A DNA stretch of 64,000 bases, from contig NZ_BANX01000020.1 in assembly GCF_000334455.1 (NCBI RefSeq), positions 1 through 64,000 on the forward strand. The letters are read 5' to 3'. This DNA is from Gordonia soli NBRC 108243 (GTDB taxonomy: Bacteria > Actinomycetota > Actinomycetes > Mycobacteriales > Mycobacteriaceae). The first letter of the stretch is position 1, and every line of letters starts with the position of its first letter. The notes below the pieces were generated by a model. The model saw nothing but the letters and a program-made list of their open reading frames with translations. It had not been told where the DNA came from and searched no databases. A program made the position numbers and the translations under genes. Positions 16,249 through 26,124 of this stretch are shown here, in pieces.

Positions 16249-17753
16249 CGCCGGGTCGAGTCGACCGACGGAACCGGCGGTTCCGACGCCCGACCGGCAA
16301 CGCGACCCCGTGCGACCTCGCGCGCCCGACGGACCAGCCGCAGGATCGCCCCCGGATGGGCTGCCGGATGAAGATGGAGATACGACGCGTGGACGCCCTC
16401 GGATACCGCCCCGTGTGTGCCCGACCGACCGGCATTGTCGCGCCACGCCCATGCCGGATTCGTGGGACCCCCTGACGCCGAGGGTGCCGGCTCGACCGTG
16501 CTGCGGTGGAACTCGTGACCTGTCGCCCGGGTTCCGACGTCGAACTCGACCGAGCCGGTGACCGCCACCGCGTCGCGATAACCGAGTGTCAGCGTCGAGC
16601 CGAACCGCCCGACGAGCGGGAGCACCCCGGTCATCTGGTGTCCGTCCAGTTCTCTGGTGAGATACAGCAGGCCTGCGCATTCGGCGTAGATCGGTCGTCC
16701 GCCCATCGCATGGGCCGAGATGTCCGCCCGCAGTCGGTCGTTCGCCGACAGTTCGGCTGCGTGCTCCTCTGGGAAGCCTCCACCGATCACCACGGCCCCC
16801 GTGTCCGGCGGCAGACGATCGGTCAGCGGATCGAATCCGACGACCGTGGCACCGGCTGCGGTCAGCAACTCGACGTGTTCGGCGTAGCCGAAGGTGAACG
16901 CGGCACCTCCTGCGACGGCCACCAGCGGCTCGCCGTCCTGCACCGATCCCGCTGTCGCGCCGACCGTTTCGACAGGTTCGCCGACGGCGTCCGCGGCCGA
17001 CCATGCGGGTCCGTCCGGATGCCGCCGCCCGCGGGCAGCCGCGACGATGGCATCGAGGTCGAGGACGCCACCCACGGTGGCCGTCATCGCGTCCACGGCG
17101 CGGATGGCATCGGTGCTGCGTTCCGCGGCCGGGATCAGACCGAGATGGCGTGACGGGACCGTCAACGCCGGGTCACGCCGCAAGACGCCGAGGACCGGCA
17201 GACCCACCCGTGCGCAGGATTCCCGGAGCACCGACTCGTGACGCGGTGAACCGACCCGGTTGAGGATCACGCCGACTATCCGCACCGACGATTCGTAGGA
17301 CAGGAAACCGTGTAGGAGTGCGGCGATGGACTGACTGTGGCCCGCGGCGTCGACGACCAGGACCACCGGTGCACCGAGCAGCCGGGCGACGTGAGCAGTC
17401 GATCCGAGACCGATGGGATCGGCATCGGGACCGCCGGCAGCGGGGTCGGCGTCGACGATCCGGCCGTCGAACAGTCCCATCACGCCCTCGACGACGGCGA
17501 TGTCCGCGCCTGTCGAGCCGTGGGCGAACAGCGGTCGGATCAGGTCCTCGCCCACCAGGTTCGGGTCCAGGTTGCGGCCCACCCGACCGGCGGCGACGGC
17601 GTGATAACCGGGATCGATGTAGTCGGGACCGACCTTGAAGGGCGCCACACGATGCCCCGCCGAGCGCAGCGCGCCGATGAGACCGGTCGTCACCGTGGTC
17701 TTGCCGCTGCCCGACGAGGGCGCGGCGATGACCACGGTCGGGATGCCGCTCAC
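16245..17753 (-). CDS. cobB: Cobyrinic/hydrogenobyrinic acid a,c-diamide synthase
   Basis: About 502 residues from the GTG at 17753. An N-terminal extension to 17849 would overlap cobO and is not conserved in character. The N-terminal dethiobiotin-synthetase-like ATPase has the P-loop APSSGSGKTTVTTGLIGAL, VEGVMGLFDGR and GVILNRVGSPRHE. The C-terminal class I amidotransferase domain has GGGFPEEHAAELSAN and the nucleophile region YAECAGLLYL. It uses glutamine and ATP to amidate carboxylates a and c of the corrin ring. Downstream of cobO and coupled to the sensor kinase. Confidence 0.93.
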   Translation of the reverse strand: MSGIPTVVIAAPSSGSGKTTVTTGLIGALRSAGHRVAPFKVGPDYIDPGYHAVAAGRVGRNLDPNLVGEDLIRPLFAHGSTGADIAVVEGVMGLFDGRIVDADPAAGGPDADPIGLGSTAHVARLLGAPVVLVVDAAGHSQSIAALLHGFLSYESSVRIVGVILNRVGSPRHESVLRESCARVGLPVLGVLRRDPALTVPSRHLGLIPAAERSTDAIRAVDAMTATVGGVLDLDAIVAAARGRRHPDGPAWSAADAVGEPVETVGATAGSVQDGEPLVAVAGGAAFTFGYAEHVELLTAAGATVVGFDPLTDRLPPDTGAVVIGGGFPEEHAAELSANDRLRADISAHAMGGRPIYAECAGLLYLTRELDGHQMTGVLPLVGRFGSTLTLGYRDAVAVTGSVEFDVGTRATGHEFHRSTVEPAPSASGGPTNPAWAWRDNAGRSGTHGAVSEGVHASYLHLHPAAHPGAILRLVRRAREVARGRVAGRASEPPVPSVDSTRR

Positions 17754-17811
17754 CGCGATCTCATCCACGGGTTCGCACGTCTCGTCCCCATCGAGACGAC
17801 ATCGTTCGGCG

Positions 17812-18429
17812 TCACCACTCGATGCCCTTCTGACCCTTGCGGCCGGCATCCATCGGGTGGGCGACCTTGCGCATTTCGGTGACGAGGTCGGCCGCGGCGA
17901 TCAGCTCGGACGGCGCTCGGCGCCCGGTGATGACGACATGTTGGCGGCCGGGACGGTCCCGCAGGGTCGCGACGACCTCGGCGGTGTCGACCCACCCCCA
18001 GTCCAACGGGTAGGTGAACTCGTCCAGAACGTAGAAGTCGTGTTGCTCGTCGGCGATCCGCCGACTGATCTCCGCCCACCCGGCTTGCGCCGCGGCGGCG
18101 TGGTCGTCGGCATGTTCGGCGTTGGCCCGCAACCACGACCAGCCCTGCCCCATCTTGTGCCATTCGACCGGGGCGCCGTTGCCGGTCTGCCGGTGGACCT
18201 CGTCCAGGGAGAGCATGACCGACTCCTCCCCCACCTTCCACTTGGCACTCTTGACGAACTGGAACACCGCCACCCGGAGCCCGGCGTTCCAGGCCCGCAT
18301 CGCCATGCCGAACGCCGCCGTCGACTTGCCCTTGCCGTCACCGGTGTGGACTGCGAGCACCGGCTGATTGCGCCGCTGGCGGGTGGTCAACCCATCGGCG
18401 GGAACATTGTCCGGAACACCTTGCGGCAC
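17812..18429 (-). CDS. cobO: Cob(I)yrinic acid a,c-diamide adenosyltransferase
   Basis: A 205-residue CobA/CobO/BtuR-type adenosyltransferase. The P-loop GDGKGKST (30-37) is followed by AFGMAMRAWNAGLRVAVFQFVKS, FYVLDEFTYPLDWGWV and VITGRRAPSELIAAADLVTEMRKVAHP. It transfers the adenosyl group of ATP to Co(I) in the corrin. It sits between the chelatase gene (27-base gap) and cobB, as in Rv2849c, and is full length. Confidence 0.95.
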   Translation of the reverse strand: MPQGVPDNVPADGLTTRQRRNQPVLAVHTGDGKGKSTAAFGMAMRAWNAGLRVAVFQFVKSAKWKVGEESVMLSLDEVHRQTGNGAPVEWHKMGQGWSWLRANAEHADDHAAAAQAGWAEISRRIADEQHDFYVLDEFTYPLDWGWVDTAEVVATLRDRPGRQHVVITGRRAPSELIAAADLVTEMRKVAHPMDAGRKGQKGIEW

Positions 18430-18456
18430 TGTCTCTCCTGCGGTTGTCGGCGACGG

Positions 18457-20547
18457 TCAGGCTGCGCGCCGCGGATCGGCGAGCGTGGCCGCCGACAGCT
18501 GCTCCATCGGCAGGCACGGCGCACCCAGTCGTGCGGCGAGCTCACCGGCCAGTCCGAGCCGGATCATGCCCTGCTCGCAGTCGACGACCACCGCATCCAC
18601 GCCACGACGCCGCAGCGCGTCCGCGGCGTCGGCCGCACGTCGTGCGGGATCGGAACCGGCGGTGGCCCGACCGTCGGTGAGAATCACCAGCAGCGGACGC
18701 CGGGCAGGATCGCTGCGACGCGATCGTTCGATGAGATCGTGTGCGGCGACCAGCCCTTCGGCGAGCGGGGTCCGCCCACCGGTGCGGACGTCGGCGAGAC
18801 GTCGGACGGCCACGTCGACCGACTTGGTCGGCGGCACGGCGACCTCCGCATCCGCGCCACGGGCACTGATCACGGCGACGCGATCGCGACGCGTATAGGA
18901 ATCGCGCAGCAAGTCCACACAGATCTCGCTCACCGCGGCGAGCCGACGTCGTGCGGTCATCGAGCCGCTCAGGTCGACCAGGAACACGACGAGGTTCTGT
19001 TCCTGCGAGATCCGTTGCGCCGAGCGCAGATCCGGAATCGTCACCGCGACACCGGGGATGGTCGCGACATCGGTTGTCCGACCGGCAGCGGTCAGGACCG
19101 TCCCGAAGAGGTGCACCGGTCGGCCACGCTCGAAGGCGATCGCGTGCGTCGTCTGTCCGCGGCGGCTCCGTGCCGGCGATCGGCGACCGGGATCCCCGTC
19201 GCCGATGCCCGATACCCGGAGACGGCGGACGCGTCGCGCGGCACCCGATTCCGTCCGCCCGAACCGAGCACCGGGTACCGGCCCGGGCACGGCCTTCTCG
19301 TCGCCCTGTGCCGGGACCTCGCCGTCGGTCGCCGCGCCGGCGGCCTCGGACCGTGATCGGTCCGGCTGCGTCGCCTCGGACCGCTGATCTTCCGGAGCAC
19401 GAGTCGCGTCCGGCTCGACGCCTCCCCCTGGACTGCCGTCGGGGCCGCCATCGTCCGGGCCCCCGTCATCCGGCCCGTCACCATCGGGGCCTTCGCCGTC
19501 CGGTCCCGCGTCGTCGGGGCCGCCGCCCTCAGGACCGTCGTCCGCGGAGGAGTCACCGGCCGAATCCGATTCCGCATCGGGAGTACTCTGCGCCGCTTCT
19601 TCGCCCGCGGCCATCGCCTCGTCGATCTGCTCGTCGGTGAGCCCGGAATCGTCGAACGGATTGCGTCGCCGACGATGAGGGAGGGCCAATTCCACCGCGA
19701 CCCGCACATCGTCCGCCGAGATCTCGTCGGCCCCGCGCCACGCCGCATGGGCGGAAGCCGCTCGCGCGACGACGATGTCGCCGCGTAGTCCGTCGACGTC
19801 CAGATGTGCACAGACACCGGCGATCCGGCGGAGCTCCCGGACCGGGAGGCTCACGGCCGCGACGGCGTCCCGGGCCGCTGCTATCCGCTCGCGCAGGTCG
19901 ACCTCGCCGGCAGCGTGCGCGGCGACGAAGCCCACCGGATCGGTGTCGAAGGCGATGCGCTGCGAGACGATGGAGACCCGCTCGTCGACGTCGCGTGCGG
20001 CGGAGACGTCCACGGCCAGTCCGAAACGGTCGAGCAGCTGCGGACGCAGTTCGCCTTCCTCGGGATTCATGGTGCCGACCAGGACGAAGTCGGCGGCCTG
20101 GGTGTGTGACACCCCGTCACGTTCGATGGTCACCCGACCACTCGCCGCGGCATCCAGCAGGACGTCGACGAGATGGTCGGCGAGCAGGTTGACCTCGTCG
20201 ATGTACAGCACGCCGCCGTCCGCGCGGGCCAACAGACCGGGCGTGAACTCCGCGCGCCCGTCACGCAGGACGGCGGTGAGGTCGAGCGAGCCGATGACCC
20301 GGTCCTCGGTCGCACCGATCGGCAACTCGACCACACGTCCACGAGTGGACGACGGGTCTGCCGAGGTGCTGTCGTCCGGATCGACGAGCAGGGAGCCGAG
20401 ACCACGGACGATCGTCGACTTCGCGGTGCCCTTCTCGCCTCGGATCAGCACTCCTCCGATGCCGGGCGAGATCGCGGAGAGGATGAGGGCGAGCTTCAAC
20501 TGCTGCTGTCCGACGACAGCGCTGAACGGATAGCGGACGTCGGTCAT
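18457..20547 (-). CDS. Mg-chelatase-like AAA+/VWA protein (fused I and D subunits), probable cobaltochelatase component
   Basis: A 696-residue fusion. Residues 1-310 are an AAA+ ATPase (Walker A GEKGTAKST at 37-45, Walker B GGVLYIDEVNLL at 111-122, arginine-finger region LRPQLLDRFGL). Residues about 312-480 form an acidic Pro/Gly/Asp linker with a GPD-rich tandem repeat and a basic Arg-rich stretch. The C-terminus is a VWA domain with the MIDAS DLSGSM at 525-530. In bacteria without chlorophyll such proteins power CobN in cobalt insertion. The neighbours cobO and cobB support that, though CobN is not in the window. Its ATG at 20547 overlaps the GNAT stop. Confidence 0.85.
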   Translation of the reverse strand: MTDVRYPFSAVVGQQQLKLALILSAISPGIGGVLIRGEKGTAKSTIVRGLGSLLVDPDDSTSADPSSTRGRVVELPIGATEDRVIGSLDLTAVLRDGRAEFTPGLLARADGGVLYIDEVNLLADHLVDVLLDAAASGRVTIERDGVSHTQAADFVLVGTMNPEEGELRPQLLDRFGLAVDVSAARDVDERVSIVSQRIAFDTDPVGFVAAHAAGEVDLRERIAAARDAVAAVSLPVRELRRIAGVCAHLDVDGLRGDIVVARAASAHAAWRGADEISADDVRVAVELALPHRRRRNPFDDSGLTDEQIDEAMAAGEEAAQSTPDAESDSAGDSSADDGPEGGGPDDAGPDGEGPDGDGPDDGGPDDGGPDGSPGGGVEPDATRAPEDQRSEATQPDRSRSEAAGAATDGEVPAQGDEKAVPGPVPGARFGRTESGAARRVRRLRVSGIGDGDPGRRSPARSRRGQTTHAIAFERGRPVHLFGTVLTAAGRTTDVATIPGVAVTIPDLRSAQRISQEQNLVVFLVDLSGSMTARRRLAAVSEICVDLLRDSYTRRDRVAVISARGADAEVAVPPTKSVDVAVRRLADVRTGGRTPLAEGLVAAHDLIERSRRSDPARRPLLVILTDGRATAGSDPARRAADAADALRRRGVDAVVVDCEQGMIRLGLAGELAARLGAPCLPMEQLSAATLADPRRAA
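19438..19542 (-). repeat. 15-base tandem repeat inside the chelatase linker
   Basis: About seven imperfect 15-base units (each coding for a variant of D-G/D-G-G-P) make the GGPDDAGPDGEGPDGDGPDD-type linker between the AAA+ and VWA halves. Being in frame and multiples of five codons, the copy number can vary without breaking the protein. Confidence 0.7.
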
Positions 20548-21014
20548 CGCGTGGGTCCACCGCGTCGCATGGACACGTGCGGGATGCCGTCCTCCAGGTA
20601 CTCGCCGCCATCGCTGCGGAAACCGAACTTGGCGTACATGTCCGTGAGGTACGCCTGCGCCTCGACCCGGCACTCACCGTCGCCGACCTCGGCGAGGGCT
20701 GCCTCCATCAACCGCTTGGTCAGTCCTTGACCGCGCGCGGACCGTTCGGTGCACACGCGACCTATCCGGAAGACCGTGGCCGACGAGCCGGGCTCGGCGT
20801 CCTCCAGCAGGCGCAGGGTCGCCAGGACCACCCCGTCGGCATCGGAGATCCAGAAGTGCCGGGTCGTCGACTCCAGATCGCGGCCGTCGAGTTCCGGGTA
20901 CGGGCAGGCCTGCTCGACGACGAAGATGTCGACACGCAGGCGGAGGAGCTCGTAGACGGTCGCCGCATCGAGGTCGGCGGCCCAGCTGCGGTGCAGCTGA
21001 CCAACCGAAGTCAT
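20544..21014 (-). CDS. GNAT acetyltransferase, ElaA type
   Basis: A 156-residue ElaA-like GNAT. The N-terminal LLRLRVDIFVVEQACPYPELDGRDLE is the ElaA hallmark. IGRVCTERSARGQGLTKRLMEAAL is the acetyl-CoA binding motif (RGQGL), and YLTDMYAKFGFRSDGGEYLEDGIPHVSM is the C-terminal substrate side. The target is unknown. It lies 13 bases after mqo and overlaps the chelatase start (ATGA), so it belongs to the mqo-cob operon, as does Rv2851c in M. tuberculosis. Confidence 0.88.
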   Translation of the reverse strand: MTSVGQLHRSWAADLDAATVYELLRLRVDIFVVEQACPYPELDGRDLESTTRHFWISDADGVVLATLRLLEDAEPGSSATVFRIGRVCTERSARGQGLTKRLMEAALAEVGDGECRVEAQAYLTDMYAKFGFRSDGGEYLEDGIPHVSMRRGGPTR

Positions 21015-21027
21015 GCTGTCGTGACTA

Positions 21028-22620
21028 TCACACTGCCGACGCGGGTGCCAGATCCGCGGTGGTCGGCTGGACGGCCGAATGGTCACGGACGAGGTCGAGG
21101 CTGCGGTTGGTCCAGTCCCAGAGCTCGCGGAACAGATCGGGCTCGTCATTGAGCTTGCGACCGAACGACGGGATCAGCTCGGTGAGCTTCGACGACCATC
21201 CGGCGTACTCCTGCGGGAAGCACTTCTCGAGCACCTGCAGCATCGCGGGTACCGCGGTGGAGGCACCCGGCGACGCACCGAGCAGACCGGCGATCGTCCC
21301 GTCGGCAGCCGCGACGACCGCGGTACCGAACTCGAGCGAGCCGCCCACGCCGGTCTTCCGGATCACCTGCACCCGCTGGCCCGCGGTGATGAGCTCCCAG
21401 TCGCTGCCGAGCGCGCGCGGCACGAACTCCGAGAGTGTGGTCACGCGATCGGCGCGACTCGCGGCCAACTCGCTGATCAGATACTTGAGCAGCCCGAACT
21501 CCTGCGGCGCGATCGACAGCATCGGCAGGAGGTTGCCGGGCTTGACCGAGAACGGGAGATCGGTGACCTTGCCCGACTTGAGGAACTTGGGCGACCAGCC
21601 GGCGTACGGGCCGAACAGCAGGCCCGACTCGTGGTTGATTACGCGGGTGTCGAGGTGCGGCACCGACATCGGCGGCGCGCCGACTGCCGCCTGACCGTAG
21701 ACCTTTGCCTGGTGTTCGCCGATCAGATCGGGGTTGGTGCACCGGAAGAACTCGCCGCTGACCGGGAATCCACCGAAGCCCTTGGCCTCCTTGATCCCCG
21801 ACTTCTGCAGCAGGTGCAGCGCGCCGCCACCGGCACCGACGAACACGAACTTCGCATGGACGGTGAGCTTCTCCGCGGTGCGCTGGTTGCGGATCTTGAC
21901 GATCCAGCTGCCGTCGGACTGCTTCGACAGGTTGGTGACCGAGTGGCCGAACCAGATGTCGCCGCCCTGGCCGACGAAGTTGAGCAACTGCTGCGTCAGC
22001 GCGCCGAAGTCGACGTCGGTGCCCTGGGTGTACCAATTGAGAGCGACGGGGTCGGAGAAGTCGCGACCGGCCGACATCAGGGGCAGACGCTCGGAGAACT
22101 CACCCGGGTCGGTGATGTACTCCATCCCTTCGAACAAGGTCTCTCGGGAGAGCTTGTCGTAGCGCTTGCGGAGGTAGTCGACCCCGGCGTCACCGTGGGT
22201 GAAGCTGACGTGCGGGATGGGGTTGATGAACTCGGACGGGTCGTCGAGGATGCCCTTGTCGACACTGTGCGCCCAGAACTGTCGCGACACCTGGAACTGT
22301 TCGTTGATGGTGATCGCCTTGTCGATGTTGACGTCACCGTCGGCCGTCTTCGGCGTGTAGTTCAACTCGCACAAGGCGGAGTGGCCGGTTCCCGCGTTGT
22401 TCCACGGGTCGCTGCTCTCGGCAGCGGCGGCATCGAGACGCTCGAACAAGCTGATCGACCAGTCGGGCTGCAACTGGCGCAGCAGAGCGCCCAGGGTGGC
22501 GCTCATGATGCCTGCGCCCACCAACGCCACGTCTGTCTTGATCACCGATTGAGACACGTAGAGCTCCACTTCAGGCTGGTCGGACGAACCTCGTCCCTCG
22601 TGTTCCACATTCTCCCTCAT
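21028..22620 (-). CDS. mqo: Malate:quinone oxidoreductase
   Basis: A 530-residue FAD enzyme that oxidises malate to oxaloacetate and reduces quinone at the membrane. It has the FAD-binding [21 protein letters not shown], then [46 protein letters not shown] and the C-terminal [13 protein letters not shown] motif. All are standard for Mqo. Compared with mycobacterial Mqo, the first 25 residues ([13 protein letters not shown]...) are an extension; the GTG at 22557 is an alternative start. It is the first gene of the operon that runs through the cob genes to the sensor kinase. Confidence 0.96.
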   Translation of the reverse strand: MRENVEHEGRGSSDQPEVELYVSQSVIKTDVALVGAGIMSATLGALLRQLQPDWSISLFERLDAAAAESSDPWNNAGTGHSALCELNYTPKTADGDVNIDKAITINEQFQVSRQFWAHSVDKGILDDPSEFINPIPHVSFTHGDAGVDYLRKRYDKLSRETLFEGMEYITDPGEFSERLPLMSAGRDFSDPVALNWYTQGTDVDFGALTQQLLNFVGQGGDIWFGHSVTNLSKQSDGSWIVKIRNQRTAEKLTVHAKFVFVGAGGGALHLLQKSGIKEAKGFGGFPVSGEFFRCTNPDLIGEHQAKVYGQAAVGAPPMSVPHLDTRVINHESGLLFGPYAGWSPKFLKSGKVTDLPFSVKPGNLLPMLSIAPQEFGLLKYLISELAASRADRVTTLSEFVPRALGSDWELITAGQRVQVIRKTGVGGSLEFGTAVVAAADGTIAGLLGASPGASTAVPAMLQVLEKCFPQEYAGWSSKLTELIPSFGRKLNDEPDLFRELWDWTNRSLDLVRDHSAVQPTTADLAPASAV

Positions 22621-22731
22621 CGCACACCTGCATCAGGCATCGCCTCCGCCAAGTGTGCGCTGGGCGACAGTGCCACACCGACGGTCGAGTTCGGTCGACT
22701 GGGGCATCGCGATGCTCTCTAGAGTGGACGC

Positions 22732-23814
22732 GTGACCTCTTCAGCTGGGCAGGGCGCCGCCGACGGCGACCCGGGCCGACCCGACTGGCAACCGGACCGC
22801 TACCTCGAGACCTACGAGATGCTCACCCTCCCGCTGGCGCCCGACCCGGACGGCGAGGACCCGATCACCGCGACCCTGGTGCGCAAACGCGGATCGTTGA
22901 CCGCCGGACGAGACGGGACCCCGCGGGCCGTGCTCTACGTGCACGGCTTCACCGACTACTTCTTCCACGAACCGCTCGCCGACTTCTTCCACGACCGCGG
23001 CTACGCGTTCTACGCGCTGGATCTGCGAAAGTGCGGCCGCTCGCTGCTGGCGGCGCACACTGCACACTTCGCGACCGACCTCGCCGTGTACGACGAAGAG
23101 CTCGGCCAGGCACTCGACGTGATCGTGGACGAGGTCGGCGGCGCATCGGGCGATCCCGACATCCTGGTGGCCGGACACTCGACCGGTGGCCTCATCACCA
23201 CCCTGTGGCTGGATCGACTGCGATCAGCCGACCCGACCCGCCACGGCCGGGTGCGCGGGCTGCTCCTCAACAGTCCGTGGTTCGACCTCCAAGGCGATCG
23301 CGCGCTGCGGATGCCGCCGGCGAGTGCGCTGATCGAGACCCTCCGGCGGGTCCGTCCGTCGACGGTGATCCCCCAGGAGTTGTCGAGCGCCTACGGCGAG
23401 AGCCTGCACGACAGCGCCAACGGTGAATGGGACTACGACCTGGCGGTGAAGCCGCTGGGCGGATTCCCGGTCACCTTCGGCTTCCTGGGGGCGGTCCGGC
23501 GCGGCCACGCGCAGCTGCACCGCGGACTCGACGTCGGGATGCCGTCGCTGGTGCTGCGCTCGGACAAGACGGTCTTCGATCGCAGCTACCGCTCAACGCC
23601 CGACAACTCCGACGTCGTCCTCGACGTCCGGCAGATCGCCAGATGGAGTGGATGTGTCGGCGGCCGGGTGTCGGTCGTGCCGATCACCGACGCCCGACAC
23701 GACGTGTTCCTGTCGGTTCCAAATGCCCGTGAGCAGGCCTACCGCGAGGTTGACCGCTGGTTGCGCCACACCGATGCCGAGCACGACAGCCCGGCGCAGG
23801 AGGTCTCGTCATGA
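22732..23814 (+). CDS. Alpha/beta hydrolase (serine aminopeptidase S33/lysophospholipase type), Rv2854-like
   Basis: A 360-residue hydrolase from a GTG at 22732. It shows [21 protein letters not shown], the nucleophile elbow VAGHSTGGL, and a C-terminal [11 protein letters not shown] for the catalytic His. The acid is expected in the [10 protein letters not shown] region. Size and motifs match the S33/hydrolase_4 proteins encoded next to mtr in mycobacteria. Its stop overlaps the start of mtr (ATGA at 23811), so it is coupled to mycothiol reduction. Substrate unknown; it is not the mycothiol amidase family. Confidence 0.85.
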   Translation: MTSSAGQGAADGDPGRPDWQPDRYLETYEMLTLPLAPDPDGEDPITATLVRKRGSLTAGRDGTPRAVLYVHGFTDYFFHEPLADFFHDRGYAFYALDLRKCGRSLLAAHTAHFATDLAVYDEELGQALDVIVDEVGGASGDPDILVAGHSTGGLITTLWLDRLRSADPTRHGRVRGLLLNSPWFDLQGDRALRMPPASALIETLRRVRPSTVIPQELSSAYGESLHDSANGEWDYDLAVKPLGGFPVTFGFLGAVRRGHAQLHRGLDVGMPSLVLRSDKTVFDRSYRSTPDNSDVVLDVRQIARWSGCVGGRVSVVPITDARHDVFLSVPNAREQAYREVDRWLRHTDAEHDSPAQEVSS

Positions 23815-25214
23815 GCCGCACCACCCATCAGGTCGATCTCGCCATCATCGGAAGCGGTAGCGGCAACTCGATCCCGGACGAGCGGTTCGACGACCGCAGC
23901 ATCGCGATCTTCGAGGAGAGCACCTACGGCGGGACGTGCCTGAATGTCGGGTGCATTCCGACGAAGATGTTCGTCTACGCCGCCGAAGTGGCCGAAAAAG
24001 TCTCCGAGGCAGGCCGATACGGAGTCGACGCGACCCTGAACGGGGTGGACTGGCCCGCGATTGTCGGTCGCGTGTTCGGCCGCATCGACCCGATCTCGGC
24101 CGGCGGCCGCGAGTACCGCGTGGATCGCTGCCCGAACATCACCGTCTTCGAGTCCCATGTCGAGTTCGACGGACGCGACGCCGCGACCGGCCGATACCGC
24201 CTGGTGACCGCCGATGCCGAGGTGCTGGCGATCGAGGTGGTTCTGGCCGCCGGTTCGCGGTCGATCATCCCGCCCGACATCGCCTCCGGCGCAGCACCGT
24301 TCCACACCAGCGACGATGTGATGCGGCTGCCCGAACTGCCGGCCCGGATCACCATCGTCGGCGGCGGCTACATTGCAGCCGAGTTCGCGCACGTCTTCGG
24401 GTCCCTCGGGTCCGAGGTGACACTCGTCGTCCGCGGCCCGGCCCTGCTGCGCCATCACGACGAGGAGGTGTCACGCCGGTTCACCGAGTTGGCCCGTAAG
24501 AAGTGGAACGTCCGTCTGGACACCGAGGTGACCGCCACCAGCACGCTGGCAGACGGCACCGTGCGCCTCGGCCTGGACGACGGCACCACCCTCGACACCG
24601 ACGCTCTGCTGGTGGCGACCGGACGCAAGCCAAACGGCGATCGGCTGAACCTGGGGTCGGTCGGCATCCACCTCGACGAACACGGTGCCGTCACCTGTGA
24701 CGTCCACGGCCGCACACAGGCCGAACGGATCTGGACACTCGGTGACGTGAGCTCGCCGTACCAGCTCAAGCACGTCGCGAACCACGAGCAGCGCGTCGTC
24801 CAGGCCAACCTCGTGAAGGGTTGGGACGCAGATGATCTGGAGTCCTTCGATCATCGCTACGTACCGTCGGCGGTGTTCACCCACCCCCAGATCGCCACCG
24901 TCGGTCTGACGGAGGCCCAGGCCCGGGATGCGGGCACCCGCGTCACCGTGAAGGTGCAGGAGTACGGCGACGTCGCCTACGGCTGGGCCATGGAGGACAC
25001 CACCGGCTTCTGCAAGATCGTGGCCGACGCCGACACCGGACTCATCGTCGGTGCACACATCATGGGTCCGCAGGCACCGACCGTCATCCAGCCCGTCATC
25101 CAGGCACTGTCGTTCGGTCAGACCGCGCGCGAGGTGGCCCGAGGACAGTACTGGATCCACCCCGGGATGCCGGAGGTCCTGGAGAACGCCTTGCTCGGCC
25201 TCGAATTCGACTGA
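23811..25214 (+). CDS. mtr: Mycothione reductase
   Basis: A 467-residue pyridine nucleotide-disulphide oxidoreductase that reduces mycothiol disulphide with NADPH. It has the N-terminal FAD motif [10 protein letters not shown], redox-active C43 and C48 in [13 protein letters not shown], the NADPH site [23 protein letters not shown], the FAD motif [10 protein letters not shown], and the C-terminal His-Glu dyad in [27 protein letters not shown] instead of GGGxGG is usual for Mtr. It marks the organism as a mycothiol producer. Confidence 0.96.
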   Translation: MSRTTHQVDLAIIGSGSGNSIPDERFDDRSIAIFEESTYGGTCLNVGCIPTKMFVYAAEVAEKVSEAGRYGVDATLNGVDWPAIVGRVFGRIDPISAGGREYRVDRCPNITVFESHVEFDGRDAATGRYRLVTADAEVLAIEVVLAAGSRSIIPPDIASGAAPFHTSDDVMRLPELPARITIVGGGYIAAEFAHVFGSLGSEVTLVVRGPALLRHHDEEVSRRFTELARKKWNVRLDTEVTATSTLADGTVRLGLDDGTTLDTDALLVATGRKPNGDRLNLGSVGIHLDEHGAVTCDVHGRTQAERIWTLGDVSSPYQLKHVANHEQRVVQANLVKGWDADDLESFDHRYVPSAVFTHPQIATVGLTEAQARDAGTRVTVKVQEYGDVAYGWAMEDTTGFCKIVADADTGLIVGAHIMGPQAPTVIQPVIQALSFGQTAREVARGQYWIHPGMPEVLENALLGLEFD

Positions 25215-25223
25215 CCGGGGACG

Positions 25224-25249
25224 GAGCGGCGGCGATCCCGCCGCCGCTC
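25224..25249. terminator. Strong GC hairpin between mtr and the convergent hydrolase
   Basis: GAGCGGCGGC (25224-25233) pairs with GCCGCCGCTC (25240-25249), a perfect 10-base stem with the loop GATCCC. It starts ten bases after the mtr stop, and its right arm reaches into the stop codon of the converging gene. Likely a bidirectional terminator. Confidence 0.7.
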
Positions 25250-26072
25250 AGAAGACGGCGGACCGCAACGAGATCTCACTGGCGAGAGCTGCGGCCGCCC
25301 GCTGCGGGATCCAATGGTCGACACCGTCCAGCTCGCAGAACCGGTAGTCGCCGTACACATATCGGCTGCTGAGCTCGGCCTGCTCCCGCCCCAGTGCGGC
25401 GTCGGCATTGCTCCACACCAGCGTCGTGGGCACCTCGATCGGCGGGCACGCCAGGTTCTTCTTGATGTCACCGGCGAAATTCGCTCGATACCAATTGAGG
25501 GCCGCGGTCAGCGCGCCAGGCTCTTTCAGGGGTTCCAGTTCTGCGGCGCTGACGCCTGCGTTGCGCAGCAGCGCTGCGTCGTCGGCGAGGAGGCGGTCCT
25601 CGGCTCCCTCGCTGAGGAAGTCCAGGATGTACGAGGACCGCTCTCGCTGATCGCCTGCCGCCAACGCCGCCTGCATCGCGGTCGGGTGGCCGGTGCTCGC
25701 GACCACGAGGCCGGTGAAGCGACCGAGATGCTTGCCGGCCAGATGCCAGGCGACGATGCCGCCCCAGTCGTGTCCGACCAGGAGTGCGTAGTGGATCTGC
25801 AGCGCGTCGAGCACGCCGATCACGTCGGCCACCAGGTGATCGAGCGTGTACTGGTCGACCTCTGTCGGACGCGCGCCGGCGCTGTAACCGCGCTGGTCGA
25901 TGACCAGCGTCCGCAACCCGGCCTCGTGCAGCCGGGGCACGACCTCGTCGTAGCAGGAACTGTTGACGGGGAATCCGTGCAGCAGCACCACCCAGGGAGC
26001 GCCCGCCTGCCCGCCGATCCGGACGTCGAATGTGTGTTCCCCGACGGTGACCGCCCGCTGTTCAGTGTCCAC
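25248..26072 (-). CDS. Alpha/beta hydrolase, epoxide-hydrolase-like
   Basis: A 274-residue enzyme from a GTG at 26072. HGFPVNSSCYDEVVPRL carries the HG-x-P oxyanion motif, GHDWGG has Asp as nucleophile (as in epoxide hydrolases and dehalogenases), and DGVDHWIPQRAA provides the His. The segment DQRGYSAGARP is characteristic of the epoxide hydrolase group. It likely hydrolyses an epoxide or related substrate. It is alone, between converging mtr and the cobQ gene. Confidence 0.85.
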   Translation of the reverse strand: MDTEQRAVTVGEHTFDVRIGGQAGAPWVVLLHGFPVNSSCYDEVVPRLHEAGLRTLVIDQRGYSAGARPTEVDQYTLDHLVADVIGVLDALQIHYALLVGHDWGGIVAWHLAGKHLGRFTGLVVASTGHPTAMQAALAAGDQRERSSYILDFLSEGAEDRLLADDAALLRNAGVSAAELEPLKEPGALTAALNWYRANFAGDIKKNLACPPIEVPTTLVWSNADAALGREQAELSSRYVYGDYRFCELDGVDHWIPQRAAAALASEISLRSAVF

Positions 26073-26124
26073 GACGCCCAGCTTAGGTGAGACGGAGCCG
26101 GTACCGACGCGAGTGCGCGACGCG

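Noticed and set aside
16249..17004. N-terminal extension of the sensor kinase to 799 residues
   Set aside because: This part is out-of-frame cobB. The DevS-like sequence begins at MTTRNLH (16248), with an ATGA overlap.
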